From positions 1,065,320 through 1,129,319 of the forward strand of contig NW_026089624.1 of assembly GCF_024586455.1 (NCBI RefSeq): 64,000 bases of DNA. Reading direction: 5' to 3'. Source of the DNA: Bactrocera neohumeralis (taxonomy: Eukaryota; Arthropoda; Insecta; Diptera; Tephritidae). A model generated the notes under the pieces. The model worked only from the letters and a program-made list of their open reading frames with translations, searched no databases and was not told where the DNA came from. Numbering within the stretch: the stretch's first letter is position 1; the number at the start of each line of letters is the position of its first letter. Position numbers and translations under genes: made by a program. Shown in pieces: positions 44,052 to 54,555 of the stretch.

Positions 44052-44424
44052 TTAATTATTCACTATATGTTCTCGCAATATATCGTCCATTACTCTCTGA
44101 AAAATTCTAGGGGCATTTTTTAACCCAAAAGGCATCCTTAAAAGTTCATATTTCCCATTATTAACGGAAAAAGCTGTTTTCTCAATATAATTTTCTGTCA
44201 TTAAAATTTGATGAAATCCTGATTCTAGGTCAATGGTTGAAAAATATTTTGCTTTGCCTAGATTAGACAGTATTACGATTGTATCCGGAATCGGATAACG
44301 ATCAGAAATTGTATGCTTATTTATTTTTTTGTAGTCAATAATGTACCATTCTTAGTTTTGGTGTTCCATTGTCATTTGTACCCTTTTTTGCTACCATCCA
44401 AATTGGTGAGTTATATGGACTTTT
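44052..44424 (-). pseudogene. Gypsy-B RT, downstream half, copy 2
   Basis: Same as 38683-39055, with a few base changes (a CCTGAT for CATGAT reading, for example). Confidence 0.85.
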
Positions 44425-47400
44425 CTTCTTCTTCTTGATTGGCGTAGACACCGCTTACGCGATTATAGCCGAGTTAACAACAGCGCGCCAGTAGTTTCTT
44501 CTTTTCGCTACGTGGCGCCAATTGGATATTCCAAGCGAAGCCAGGTCCTTCTCCACTTGGTCCTTCCAACGAAGTGAAGGTCTTCCTCTTACTCTGCTTC
44601 CCCCGGCGGGTACTGCGTCGAATACTTTCAGAGCTGGAGTGTTTTCGTCCATCCAGACAACATGACCTAGCCAACGTAGCCGCTGTCTTTTAATTCGCTG
44701 AACTATGTCGATGTCGTCGTATATCTCGTACAGCTCATCGTTCCATCGAATGCGGGATTCGCCGTGGCTAACGCGTAAAGGACCATGAATCTTTCGCAGA
44801 ACTTTTCTCTCGAAAACTCGCAACGTCGACTCATGAGTTGTTGTCATCGTCCAGGCCTCTGCTCCATATAGCAGGACGGGAATTATGAGTGACTTATAGA
44901 GTTTGGTCTTTTTTCGTCGAGAGAGGACTTTTCTTCTCAATTGCCTACTCATTCCGAAGTAGCAGCTGTTGGCAAAAGTTATCCTGCGTTGGATTTCTAG
45001 ACTGACATTGTTGGTGGTGTTTACGCTGGTTCCAAGATAGACGAAATTATCTACGACTTCAAAGTTATGACTGTCAACAGTGACGTGAGAGCCAAGTCGC
45101 GAGTGCGACGACTGTTTGTTTGATGACAGGAGATATTTCGTCTTGCCCTCGTTCACTGCCAGACCCACTTGCATTGCTTCCTTGTCCAGTCCAGAGAAAG
45201 CAGAACTAACGGCGCGGGTGTTGATGCCGATGATATCAATATCAGCGGCATACGCCAGCAGCTGTACACTCTTATAAAAGATTGTACCTGCTGGATTAAG
45301 TTCTATAGCTCGAACTATTTTCTTCAAAAGCAGGTTGAAGAAATCGCACGATAGGGAGTCGCCTTGTCTAAAACCTCGTTTGGTATCGAACGGCTCGGAG
45401 AGGTCCATTTCGATCCTGACGGAGCTTTTCGTGTTGCTCAACGTTAGTTTACACAGCCGTATTAGTTTTGCGGGGATACCAAATTCAGACATCGCGGCAT
45501 AAAGGCAGCTTCTTTTCGTGCTGTCGAAAGCAGCTTTGAAATCGACGAAGAGGTGGTGTGTGTCGATTCTTCTTTCACGGATCTTTTCCAAGATTTGGCG
45601 CATGGTGAATATCTGGTCGGTTGTTGATTTGCCAGGTCTGAAGCCACACTGATAAGCTCCAATAAGTTTCTTGACGGTGGGCTTTAATCTTTCACACAAT
45701 ACGCTCGATAGAACCTTATATGCGATGTTAAGCAGGCTAATCCCACGGTAGTTGGCGCAGATTGTGGGGTCTCCTTTTTTATGGATTGGGCATAGCACAC
45801 TTAAATTTCAATCGTTGGGCATGCTTTCGTCCGACCATATTTTACAAAGAAGTTGATGCATGCTCCTTATCAGTTCTTCGCCGCCGTGTTTGAATAGCTC
45901 GGCCGGCAATCCATCGGCCCCCCCCTTTTTTGTTCTTTAGGCAGGTAATTGCTATTCGAACTTCTTCATGGTCGGGCAATGGATCGTCTGCTCCATCGTC
46001 ATCAATTGGGGAATCTAGTTCGTCTTCTCCTAGTGTTGTGCGTTCACTGCCATTCAGCAGGGTGGAGAAGTGTTCCATCCATAATCTAAGTGTGGTCTGG
46101 TCATCGACGACTAGATCACCTTTGGGGGTTCTACAAGAGTATGCTCCGGTCTTGAAACTTTCTGTAAGCCGCCGCATTTTTTCGTACCCCTGTCGGCCAG
46201 CTTATCAAGCTCTTCGTTCTCACGCATTTCAGCCTCTTTCTTTTTCTGTCTGCAAATGCGTCTCGCTTCCCTTTTCAACTCTCGGTATCTATCCCATCCC
46301 GCACGTGATGTGGTCGATCGTAACGATGCGAGTTAGGCAGTCTGTTTTCTCTCCGCTGCGACACGGCACTCCTCGTCGTACCAGCTGTTCTTCTGCACTT
46401 TCCGAAAACCAACGGTTTCGGTTGCAGTTGTACGTAAGGAGTTTGAAATGCCGTCCCACAGTTCCCTTTTACCGAGTTGTTGACGAGTGCTCTCAGAGAG
46501 CAGGAGTGCAAGCCGAGTAGAAAATCGTTCGGCTGTCTGTTGTAATAGCAGCTTCTCGACGTCGAAACTTCCTTTTGTTTGGTGGCGTGCGTTTTTTGCT
46601 GCACAGAGACGGGTGCGAACCTTAGCTACAACAAGATAGTGGTCCGAGTCGATGATAGGACCTCGGAGCGCACGCATATCTAAAAAACTGGAAACGTGTC
46701 TTCCGTCTATCACAGCATAATCGATCTGGTTGGCAGTTTTTCGATCCGGAGACAGCCAGGTAGCTTGATGGATTTTCTTATGCTGGAAACTAGTACTACA
46801 GATAACCATATTTCGGGCCCCGGCGAAGTCGATCGGCCTCAACCCATTTGGGGATGTTTCCTCGTGGAGGCTGAATTTACCGACCGTAGTGCCAAGGATA
46901 CCTTCTTTGCCCACCCTGGCGTTAAAGTCGCCAAGCACGATTTTGACATCGTGGCGGGGGCAGCCTTCAGCAGTGCGCTCCATGCACTCATAAAAGGCAT
47001 GTTTGGTCACATCGTCCTTCTCTTCCGTCGGGGCGTGGGCGCAAATCAGCGATATGTTGAAGAACCTCGCTTTGATGCGGATTGTGGCTAGACGTTCATT
47101 CACCGGAGTGAATTATAGTACTCGGCGACAGAGTCTCTCTCCCACCACGAATCCTACACCAAACTTGCGCTCCTTTATATGGCCACTTTAGTAAATGTCA
47201 CAAGGACCTACTCGTCTCTGTCCTTGTCCCGTCCATCGCATTTCTTGGACGGCGGTGATGTCAGCCTTTGTTTTTACGAGGACATCAACCAGCCGGGCAG
47301 CGGCACCTTCCCAATTAAGGGACCGGACATTCCAGGTGCATGCCCTGATATCGTTGTCCTTATTTCGTTTGTCATGGTCTTCATCAAAAGGGGGGTAGGA

Positions 47401-47650
47401 GGATGGAGTAATATGTAGAAGTTCACGCAAGTGAGGAAAGTTCTCTGATCGACATTCACTTGGGAGTGGCCAGAAACGATTCTTTTACATATGGCTCAAG
47501 CAGCTCACTACTTCCGGTCTTTGACCAAGTATCCTCTGGGTAGCCTAAGAACATCCGTTTGAAGGCGAGCTAAAGTGAGAAGGCGAAACATCCCCTCCGC
47601 AGGGTTGTGGGCAGGGTTTGGGACCCGCCACGTAAAAAATCTTACCAATG
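44425..47650 (-). mobile_element. RTE-like LINE, most complete copy
   Basis: The 3' tail CTTCTTCTTCTTG is at 44425, right after the sequence TATATGGACTTTT. The body runs minus-strand to about 47650, where the 5' untranslated region (CGTGGCGGGTCCCAAA) lies. No second TATATGGACTTTT is seen on the 5' side. Other copies at 4369, 8848, 39056 and 61150. Confidence 0.88.
44455..47430 (-). pseudogene. RTE-like LINE ORF: endonuclease and RT, RT site YAAD
   Basis: Minus strand. An APE-type endonuclease begins ACTWNVRSLNWEG-like (IRACTWNVRSLNWEGAAARL; AVQEMRWTGQGQRR, 47430-47188). It continues in another frame with LICAHAPTEEKDD, VLGDFNARVGKEG, DRKTANQIDYAVID and DSDHYLVVAKV (47103-46333). A spacer frame is at 46177-45842. 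The RT (45798-44455, 447 codons open) has NYRGISLLNIAYKVLSSVLC, FVDFKAAFDSTKRS, GFRQGDSLSC, then LLAYAADIDIIGI. The catalytic box is YAAD, where the family has YADD, so one metal-binding aspartate is gone. The C terminus has RLRWLGHVVWMDEN. In the family, it nicks target DNA and copies the RNA in place. Not active: frameshifts plus the mutated site. Confidence 0.88.
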
Positions 47651-47659
47651 AAAATTAGC

Positions 47660-48640
47660 ATGATGAAACTCGGTACACGTATTTTTTGGCTCCATAAGAA
47701 GGTTAAGTTCGAAGATGGGCAAAATCGGCTTACTGCCACGCCCACAAAATGGCGAAAACCGAAAACCTATAAAGTGTCATAACTAAACCATAATTAAAGA
47801 TATTAAAATGAAATTTGGCACAAAGGATCTCATTAGGGAGGGCATATTCGGACGTAATTTTTTTGGAAAAGTGAGCGTGGCCCCGCCCCCTACTAAGTTT
47901 TTTGTACATATCTCGGAAACTACTATAGCTATGTTAACCAAACTCTATAGAGTCATTTCCTTCAAGCATTTCCATATACAGTTAAAAAATGGAAGAAATC
48001 GGATAATAACCACGCCCACCTCCCATACAAAGGTTATGTTGAAAATCGCTAAAAGTGCGTTAACCGACTAACAAAAAACGTCAGAAACACTAAATTATAC
48101 GGAAGAAATGGCAAAAGGAAGCTGCACCGAGGCTTTTTATAAAAATTGAAAATGGGAGTGGCGTCGCCCACTTATGGACCAAAAACCATATCTCTGGAAC
48201 TACTGCACCGATTTCAATGAAATTCGGTATATAATATTTTCCTAACACCCTGATGACATGTACGAAATATGGGTGAAATCGGTTCCCAACCACGCCTTCT
48301 TCCAATATAACGCTATTTTGAATTCCATCTGATGCCTCTCTGTATAATATATACATTAGGAACCAATTATGATAGCGGAATAAAACTTTACACAAATACG
48401 GTATTTGAGCTGAGGTATCCCTTGTGGAAAAATTGTCGTGATCGGACTATAACTTTTGAAGGTCCCTGATATCGAACACGAAGAACTCAGTGCCTAACCT
48501 AACCTAACCTAATTTTTCACCAAAAATATCGGTAAATCTCTCAGATATTTTCATGCTAATAACGGTATCTCGATTATCACTTTATCATGCGAGAGTATAA
48601 AATGTTCGGTGACACCCGAACTTAGCCCTTCCTTACGGGT
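47660..48640. repeat. Interspersed repeat, family A, long copy
   Basis: About 1 kb with repeated GCCACGCCCAC/GGGAGTGGCGTCGCCCAC boxes spaced 150-250 bases apart, ATTTTTTGGCTCC, GAAATCGG runs, and a tail with AATGTTCGGTGACACCCGAA followed by CTTAGCCCTTCCTTAC. A CCTAACCTAACCTAACCTAA stretch is at about 48492. No coding potential seen. Confidence 0.6.
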
Positions 48641-49015
48641 TTTTTTAGGTTCCCATACATTTTACATAGGAATTTTCGTTTCTTCATTCAAACTTAAATT
48701 TCACCAACTAATTCTCGTTTCTCCATCACATATTCAGAAAGTTCACTTTTCAAACTTTAAAAATTTCTGCGACAAAGTTTGATTATCAAAATTAGACGAT
48801 TAAATATAGTGATTTGAAATTTGGAATTTTTTCAATAAAAATAAAAAAAGTTTCTGAGAATAATAATTTTGTCGCGGGAATATTTAAAGTTTGTAAATCC
48901 AACTTTATGAATATGTGATGGATATTTCTGAGAAACGAAAATTAGTTGGTGAAATTTTAGTTTGAATGAGAAAACGAAAATTACTATGTTAAATGTATGG
49001 GAACCTAAAAAAAAA
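48641..49015. mobile_element. Palindromic MITE
   Basis: The left arm starts TTTTTTAGGTTCCCATACAT, and the right arm is its inverse (ATGTATGGGAACCTAAAAAA). The arms also match over TTTCGTTTCTTCATTCAAAC, ATTTCACCAACTAATTCTCG and GTTTCTCCATCACATATTCA. The whole folds into a long hairpin with an AT-rich centre. Target duplication not resolved because the flanks are T/A runs. Confidence 0.7.
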
Positions 49016-49154
49016 TAGCGAACCCTTTGAGTTAAGCTTCAGCGCCTGGCTTGAGGGAGGATTTTTTGTTTGGCAATCACTAACATTTGAGGGGGTAAGA
49101 GTTAGAAAAAAAATTAAAAATGTTTTTTTGAAGCACCCTAATATATGTATATAT

Positions 49155-49330
49155 TTAACAATGTACAGATGTAATTGAAATTAATTATGATATATTATTA
49201 TTAAAAAATTTTAAAAACAATCAATTAAACAGTACATGTAATACAAACATATTTAATCTAACAGGAAATTACCTAATATCCTTTATTAATTGTTCAATTG
49301 ATATAGAAAATAGAGTATGGAAATATTTTT
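49155..49330 (+). pseudogene. env-like fragment of an insect retroelement
   Basis: A 55-codon frame with a cysteine pair and an N-linked-glycan-type NLTG, then an NCS segment, resembles the C-terminal ectodomain of errantivirus env proteins. It is broken by stops. Weak evidence. Confidence 0.4.
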
Positions 49331-49924
49331 AATAATTATTATTGTCTTACTGATTCACGGTAAAGCAAATCATAATATTAATATTACAAATACACATTCT
49401 TCAACTCAAGAGAGCCTTACAACAATATTAAGTTACGTCAGAGACTCCACCCATAATAACAATGCAAGCCACTGCAAGTTACTTTAAATACGAAATTTGA
49501 GTTTCTGTTCAATTAGCTTCTTTAATGTATAAAATGATTATTAAGCAATATATCGCACAACGACCACCATAGTTGATATTTTTTTATTTACATTTGCTTT
49601 GTCGAATTTGATATCATGTTCTATTGCTTATTGTTCTCTGTCACAACAATGTTACAGATCAACATACATATGTTGTAACACTGTTGCTACCATTATTTTA
49701 TAGCTTACAAACAAATTTGAAGTAGTCGAACCCGAAAATTATTTTGATGTTTACGCAAAAATTTAAGAATGAGTGAGTTAAGCAAAATTTTTGTAAAAAG
49801 CCATGTATTTCAATTATATATTATTATTTGATAAACTAATAATCAAGAAACTGCAACTCAAGCTTCTTAACTCGTGTGAACTAAAACTTTTTAACATTCC
49901 TCAGAACAACAACTACTAAAAATC
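49331..49924. other. No gene recognised
   Basis: AT-rich. AGTTACGTCAGAGACTCC at 49428 resembles an errantivirus-type LTR start, but I could not find its end. Confidence 0.35.
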
Positions 49925-50420
49925 CGAAAGATTGGGATCTCAATTTGAAAGATCTCCAATGGACCATGAATCTCGACGTAGTGCAATGGCCGGTTTCGGT
50001 CCGAATGAACTTGTTTTCGACTTTCCGTTACGAGATATAGTCACCAATCAATTACTAGCAGCAGTACGAGTACATGATGATATTGACGCCACAGCGCAAG
50101 GTGAAAATTGTTGCAGCTCTCAGCTAAGCTGCATTGTATATCTCGGGAACGGTTCGTCCTACCGCCATGATCACATATACCATTTCGGTAGCAAATGACG
50201 TGACAAATAACTCTGGTTTTATACATTTTGCCATGAGATGCGTATCTCAGGCGCTAGGTAGACATTTTCACGATTTTAGGCGAATTTCCGAAATTTCAAG
50301 GCCGGAGTTGGGGTTACAAATGCAATCCGATCTCAAAACAAAAAGTTGCATTGGAATCAGGAAGTACTAAGGCAACTTTTCCGCGCTATTAGAAATCCCT
50401 AATCGACAAAGTCCGGAATC
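49925..50420 (+). pseudogene. Ty3/gypsy integrase C-terminal fragment
   Basis: Plus strand: NPKDWDLNLKDLQWTMNLDV, then shifted FELVFDF-like text (NELVFDFPLRDIVTNQLLAA and VRVHDDIDATAQGE, from 49932), then RHFHDFRRISEISRPELGLQ. The first two match the tail of gypsy integrases (KDWDLNLKDVQWTMN, ELVFDF). Frameshifts. Confidence 0.7.
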
Positions 50421-51076
50421 GACCCACCCTACTCCACAATCCTCCAGTCCATCTTACAAAACTAAATAATCCTACAGGAACCGTAGTCTTTCAACAAATA
50501 TGACGATGCAAACCGAAATATGCAACTATACCGATAGGTATCGCTCAACTATCAAGGGATGCCAAAGAAAACACTTTTCTATCCATATTACAAGATAGAA
50601 CAAATATGGTAAAAAAAAGAAGCCAAATTAATAAAAACAAAGAAGAATTCATGGAAAACAGAGAAGCAGAGCCGATTATAACCTACAAACGAGTACGGCA
50701 TAAAGATCAGCCATACTACCGATCTACAAAACGTTCATTCGGCAAACATAAAAAGACAGAATATAGTTGACCAGATCGAAGCAAATATCGCGCAACTGAA
50801 TATTGAAAATAAAGAAATTTTTTATGATGAAATAAAAAATTTAAAAGCAAAAATTACAGAACATAACATACATTCATAAACATTTTAACATATAAACTGT
50901 TGAAAAAGACTATAAGTTCAGATTTCAAAATATAAAAACTCTTAACAAAATAAACAAAGAAGAAAATTTAAAAAAAATGTTTGTACAATGGGCAAACTAA
51001 ACATCATAAAAAAATTAACGAAATAAATTAAAATTTGCAAAAGTTGTAGTATGCAAAAATGAAACAATAATATTTG
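50421..51076 (+). other. Unassigned retroelement-like tail
   Basis: A coiled-coil-type frame (IVDQIEANIAQLNIENKEIF, about 50760-50880) can be read. Otherwise AT-rich with stops. It probably continues past the foldback element at 52108. I cannot name it. Confidence 0.3.
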
Positions 51077-51086
51077 CAATTTAGAT

Positions 51087-52097
51087 GGGAAACGGTCAAA
51101 ATTCTAAAATTAAAATTCTGAAGTCAAAATTCCGGAATCAAAATTCTGGGTCGACAAAATTCTAAAAATCGGAGCTCCGCAATTCCTTCGCTTTTTTTGG
51201 CGGCATTTCAAAATTCTGGTTTTTCATAATTCCGGAATTTACGTTTTCCAGAATTAATTCAGGAAATTTTTTCCCCAAAATTTGAGCCAAATCGTGTATC
51301 TTATATAAATTTGCTTATACATACATAATAATGTCACATAAACAAAACATAACCTCCAAAATGATTCCAAAATTCAAACATGTTTATCGGAAAGGCAAAA
51401 AACAACATTATTAACAAATAAAGATCAAATATGTAGATACTACATTAATGGATCATGAGAATGTTCATTTGTTTTTTTTCGTATAACATGTTCACAGCCA
51501 TACATTTGTTTTAAATTCGTTCAGAACAAGTCCAGTTAAATGCTTTCTTATTTTTTCGTTCCAAATACATAGAAGAAGTAGCCGTCGACGTTTAACATGT
51601 CTTTTCCTTTATTGGACTTCACCACAGTTATATTTTCCATCATTTCACAAAAATATTTAGCACGTTTTTATTAATGAAATTGCAGTAACACATTGCTTAG
51701 TCAGTACATATATGTATGTATATGTAGGTACATAGTAAACTAAATCATTATGGTAGTACAAAAAAGTAAATGAACAACAACAAACAAAGAAATAACAATA
51801 ACAAATACAATCATGCAATTGTAAAAAACTACTTACTAGGCACTAAAACATATGATTACAGAATGGCAAAATTCTGTAATTAATGATTAAAAATGCGTGT
51901 TGATAACAAAAAAGTGCGCACTAATTACAGAATTTTGCCATTCAGAATTTTGCAATTCAGAATTTTGCAATTTAGAATTTCGCTATCCAGAATTTTAAAT
52001 TCCAGAATATTGACATCCATAACTTTGATTCCCGGTGTTCCGACTTCCGGAATTATGAATGCAGAATTTCCAAAAAAGCAGAATTTTGACCCCAACC
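51087..52097. mobile_element. Foldback-like element with 15-bp iterons
   Basis: Begins GGGAAACGGTCAAAATTCT and ends with the inverse of GGGTTGGGGTCAAAATTCT. A 10-bp sequence CAATTTAGAT lies on both sides (51077-51086, 52098-52107), a 9-10-bp target duplication as in MULE or foldback-type movers. The right arm is an array of about ten CAGAATTTTGxxxxx units with 15-bp period (51925-52090); the left arm has five AAAATTCTxxxxxxx units in inverse (51093-51170). No transposase inside. Nothing in the middle is coding. Confidence 0.8.
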
Positions 52098-52107
52098 CAA
52101 TTTAGAT

Positions 52108-52404
52108 ACCAAGGACCTTTTTTAAAACTAAAAGTCATTTAATAATTTCTTTGCCTAATAAACATAAAACGGAAAAAAAAAACTATTTTGGTTACAAAAA
52201 AAGTAAAGCATTTAAAAACTTAAAATTTACTAAACGCAGTCTATTTTCAAATACTTGTGAATTTATATACAATAACAAAATAACAATACAAGAGATTATT
52301 TTGATAATATTGATGACAGTACGGATTCAGAAAAACAGAGGTACACTATTGATGATCTAAAGGAGTTGGAAAGATGGAAAGGTGATACAAAAAAACATTG
52401 CGCG
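52108..52404 (+). pseudogene. Retroelement 3' tail before an LTR
   Basis: Continues the interrupted retroelement frame. It ends with DDSTDSEKQRYTIDDLKELE, RWKGDTKKHCA, an acidic C-terminal stretch. It abuts the LTR at 52405. I do not know the family of this tail. Confidence 0.3.
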
Positions 52405-52618
52405 AGTTACATCTCAGGTTACGTCTGACGGCATACAGTTGTGCACCACATCGCATGATCAGCCAGTACGTGACCAAAACAGCAGACTCAGCATATTTTG
52501 AGTCTGTTGGAATGTGCGGTACACCCACACATTCGGGCAGACTCGAGTTGCTGATCTGATGGCAGATCAGACTGATGCTTACTACCGAACAGTAAACAAC
52601 GTTTTTTAATCTATAACT
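52405..52618 (+). repeat. LTR of a gypsy-type element
   Basis: About 214 bp from AGTTACATCTCAGG to ATCTATAACT, with AGTTA...TAACT-type ends as in gypsy-group retroelements. Only one copy is in the window, so the boundaries rest on the ends and on the primer site that follows. Confidence 0.5.
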
Positions 52619-52628
52619 GGCGCAGTTG
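52618..52628 (+). promoter_or_regulatory. Primer binding site, tRNA-Ser type
   Basis: TGGCGCAGTTG follows the LTR. It begins like the serine-tRNA primer site (TGGCGCAGT) of 17.6- and 297-type elements. Confidence 0.55.
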
Positions 52629-53204
52629 AACGGAACGGTTCCATATTCTCTCTCAGCTCCGCTCAGCTAGCAAAGAAAAGCTAAATAAAAGCTAAATAAA
52701 TTATTATTAAACAAAAGTACTGTTATTAAAAGAAAAGTGGCAAAGATACAGCTAATCATATAAATCCCAAAGCAGAACAAAATAATACATTTGAGTTGGA
52801 AAATTATAGCAAAAGCAAAAACAAAATTCAAAAAGTGAAAGAATTTGTGAAAAGTGCAAAACAAAAATTATTTTGAGAAAAAATAAAGAAAACTGTTGAA
52901 AACCCTAAAAGTGAGCTCTAAAATATTCCATTGGATTACTGCATTTGGATTACCTTTAATACAAAAACAACTGCAGCAACAGCGGAGACAGCAGCAGAAG
53001 CTATAGTGCAGAAAAGTATTAAATATGCTACAACGGATAAAGAATATGTCAAGTCAGCACAACGTCTCCAGACAAGTGGTGGAGCTGACCGGAAACGAAG
53101 GCGGCGACGAAAACCACGAGAAGGATGGTGAACGAAATTCAAGCTATTGACAGCGGCAAAGGGAAAGTGAAATATTTATGATCAACAGGGAGAAGAGAAG
53201 TTTC

Positions 53205-53300
53205 CAACAACAATAACAATAACAAAAGCAACAACAACGACGCCAGTAACAGTAACAACAACAACAACAAAACAACAACAACAGCAGCACCAACAGCAAG
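53205..53300. repeat. CAA/CAG-rich low-complexity tract
   Basis: A run of AACAACAAC and ACAGCAGCACC units in the leader of the gypsy element. Typical of fly leader regions; no coding meaning is seen. Confidence 0.7.
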
Positions 53301-53569
53301 GTAAAATAATATTCAACTAATAATTTAGTAATTTAAGTAGTAGCTTTATTTGAAGCTATTACTTTCTTTGTAAAAAAAAAAAAAACAAAAAGTCAATGCA
53401 GAAATTATATTCACTAAATGTTTCAATCAATTCAAAACCAATACCGTTAGAAAAAGAAAGGAACAAACGAGAAAAGAAACAAGCCAACAAAGTTGCAATT
53501 GTTTCATAATTTTTGTTGCAAAAAAAAAATAAAAAAAAAATAATAATAACAATAATAAAAATAAAAAAT

Positions 53570-54555
53570 ATGGCAGAGCAAATAGAAATGCTAACTCGAT
53601 GCTTAGCATCGTTAACACAGATAGCTGCACAAAATGCAGCAATAAATCAACTTACAATTAGGCAAAGAGTCGAAAGAAACTTAAGATATGTATCTCCCTT
53701 TGAAGGAATTGTAATAATATTAACATTTTTTGAGAAAAAATTTTATGCTTTGGTCGACTCAGGTCCAACCATAAGTATAATGAAAAAATCTAGTTATATG
53801 ATTTGTTAATAGGAAATGATTTCCTTTTTAAAAAACGTTAAAACCATTGATGTCGAAAAAATGACAATAATTTTTAAAAATGGTGTGAATCTTCCATTCT
53901 ATATGAAAACTATGCAAGAGCAAGTTTATTCATTAGATATAAGTGAAGTAAAGAACATCAACCTTGATCATTTAAAATCAAATGAGAAATAGGAAATCGA
54001 AAAATTATTAAAGCATTTCAATATCGAAAAAGTGACAATAATTTTGAAAAATGGTGTGAATCTTCCATTCTATATGAAAACTATGCAAGAGCAAGTTTAT
54101 TCATTAGATATAAGTGAAGTAAAGAACATCAACCTTGATCATTTAAAATCAAATGAGAAAAAGGAAATCGAAAAATTATTAAAGCATTTCAATAATCTTA
54201 TCTAATTAGAAAAAGTCACAGTAGATATAGCTCACCTATTCTAATAATACTGAAAAAGATAGATAATTCAGGAATACAAAAATTCAGGCTAGTGGTTGAT
54301 TGTAGGAGGTTAAAACAATTGACTGTAGACGATAAGTATCCTCTACCGAATATCGAAGGAATCTTAGATAAATTGGGCAAAGCATATTACTTTAGCACCA
54401 TAAATCTAGCAAAAGGTTACCATCAGATTTTAATGGCAGAAAGGAACATCCAGAAAATAGCTTTTGTCACTCCGGCAGGACTATATGAATACGTCCGAAT
54501 GCCTTTCGGGTTGAAAAATGCCCCAGCTACTTTTCAAAGATTTATGAATGATAGA
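53570..54555 (+). pseudogene. Gypsy (17.6/297-type) gag, protease and RT relic
   Basis: Plus strand: MAEQIEMLTRCLASLTQIAA (53570), a collapsed gag, then ALVDSGPTISIM (protease, DSGP for DTGA), a linker (VKNINLDHLKSNEK), then RT: VDCRRLKQLTVDDKYPLPNI, STINLAKGYHQIL and VRMPFGLKNAPATFQRFMND. It is cut at 54556 by a Helitron before the YxDD box. The linker is duplicated in tandem (53853-54194). Confidence 0.78.
53853..54194 (+). repeat. 171-bp in-frame tandem duplication
   Basis: Two copies, 53853-54023 and 54024-54194, nearly identical, each 57 codons with DISEVKNINLDHLKSNEK. The first copy has a TAG where the second has AAG. It lies in the gypsy protease-RT linker. Confidence 0.9.

Larger units (their letters stand above)
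42840..44424. repeat. Duplicated block I, copy 2
   Basis: Same order as 37471-39055: MITE, LTR-like region, gypsy-B RT half, ending at TATATGGACTTTT (44412-44424), where a RTE-like LINE starts. Confidence 0.92.

Noticed and set aside
46696..47091. Plus-strand frames over 44455-47430, such as 46696-47091 and 45930-46520
   Set aside because: They are antisense shadows of the LINE endonuclease and RT frames on the minus strand.
48492..48513. CCTAACCTAACCTAACCTAA as an insect telomere-type repeat
   Set aside because: Only four units inside a dispersed repeat. True flies generally lack TTAGG telomeres, and such short runs are common in fly repeats.
51925..52090. A CRISPR-like array from the 15-bp units
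   Set aside because: Units are too short, adjacent without unique spacers, and mirrored in the left arm. They are transposon arm iterons in a eukaryotic sequence.
51893..52105. A plus-strand frame RILxFRILQFRI as a repeat protein
   Set aside because: It is a translation of the 15-base iterons, with no start context and no other coding signs.
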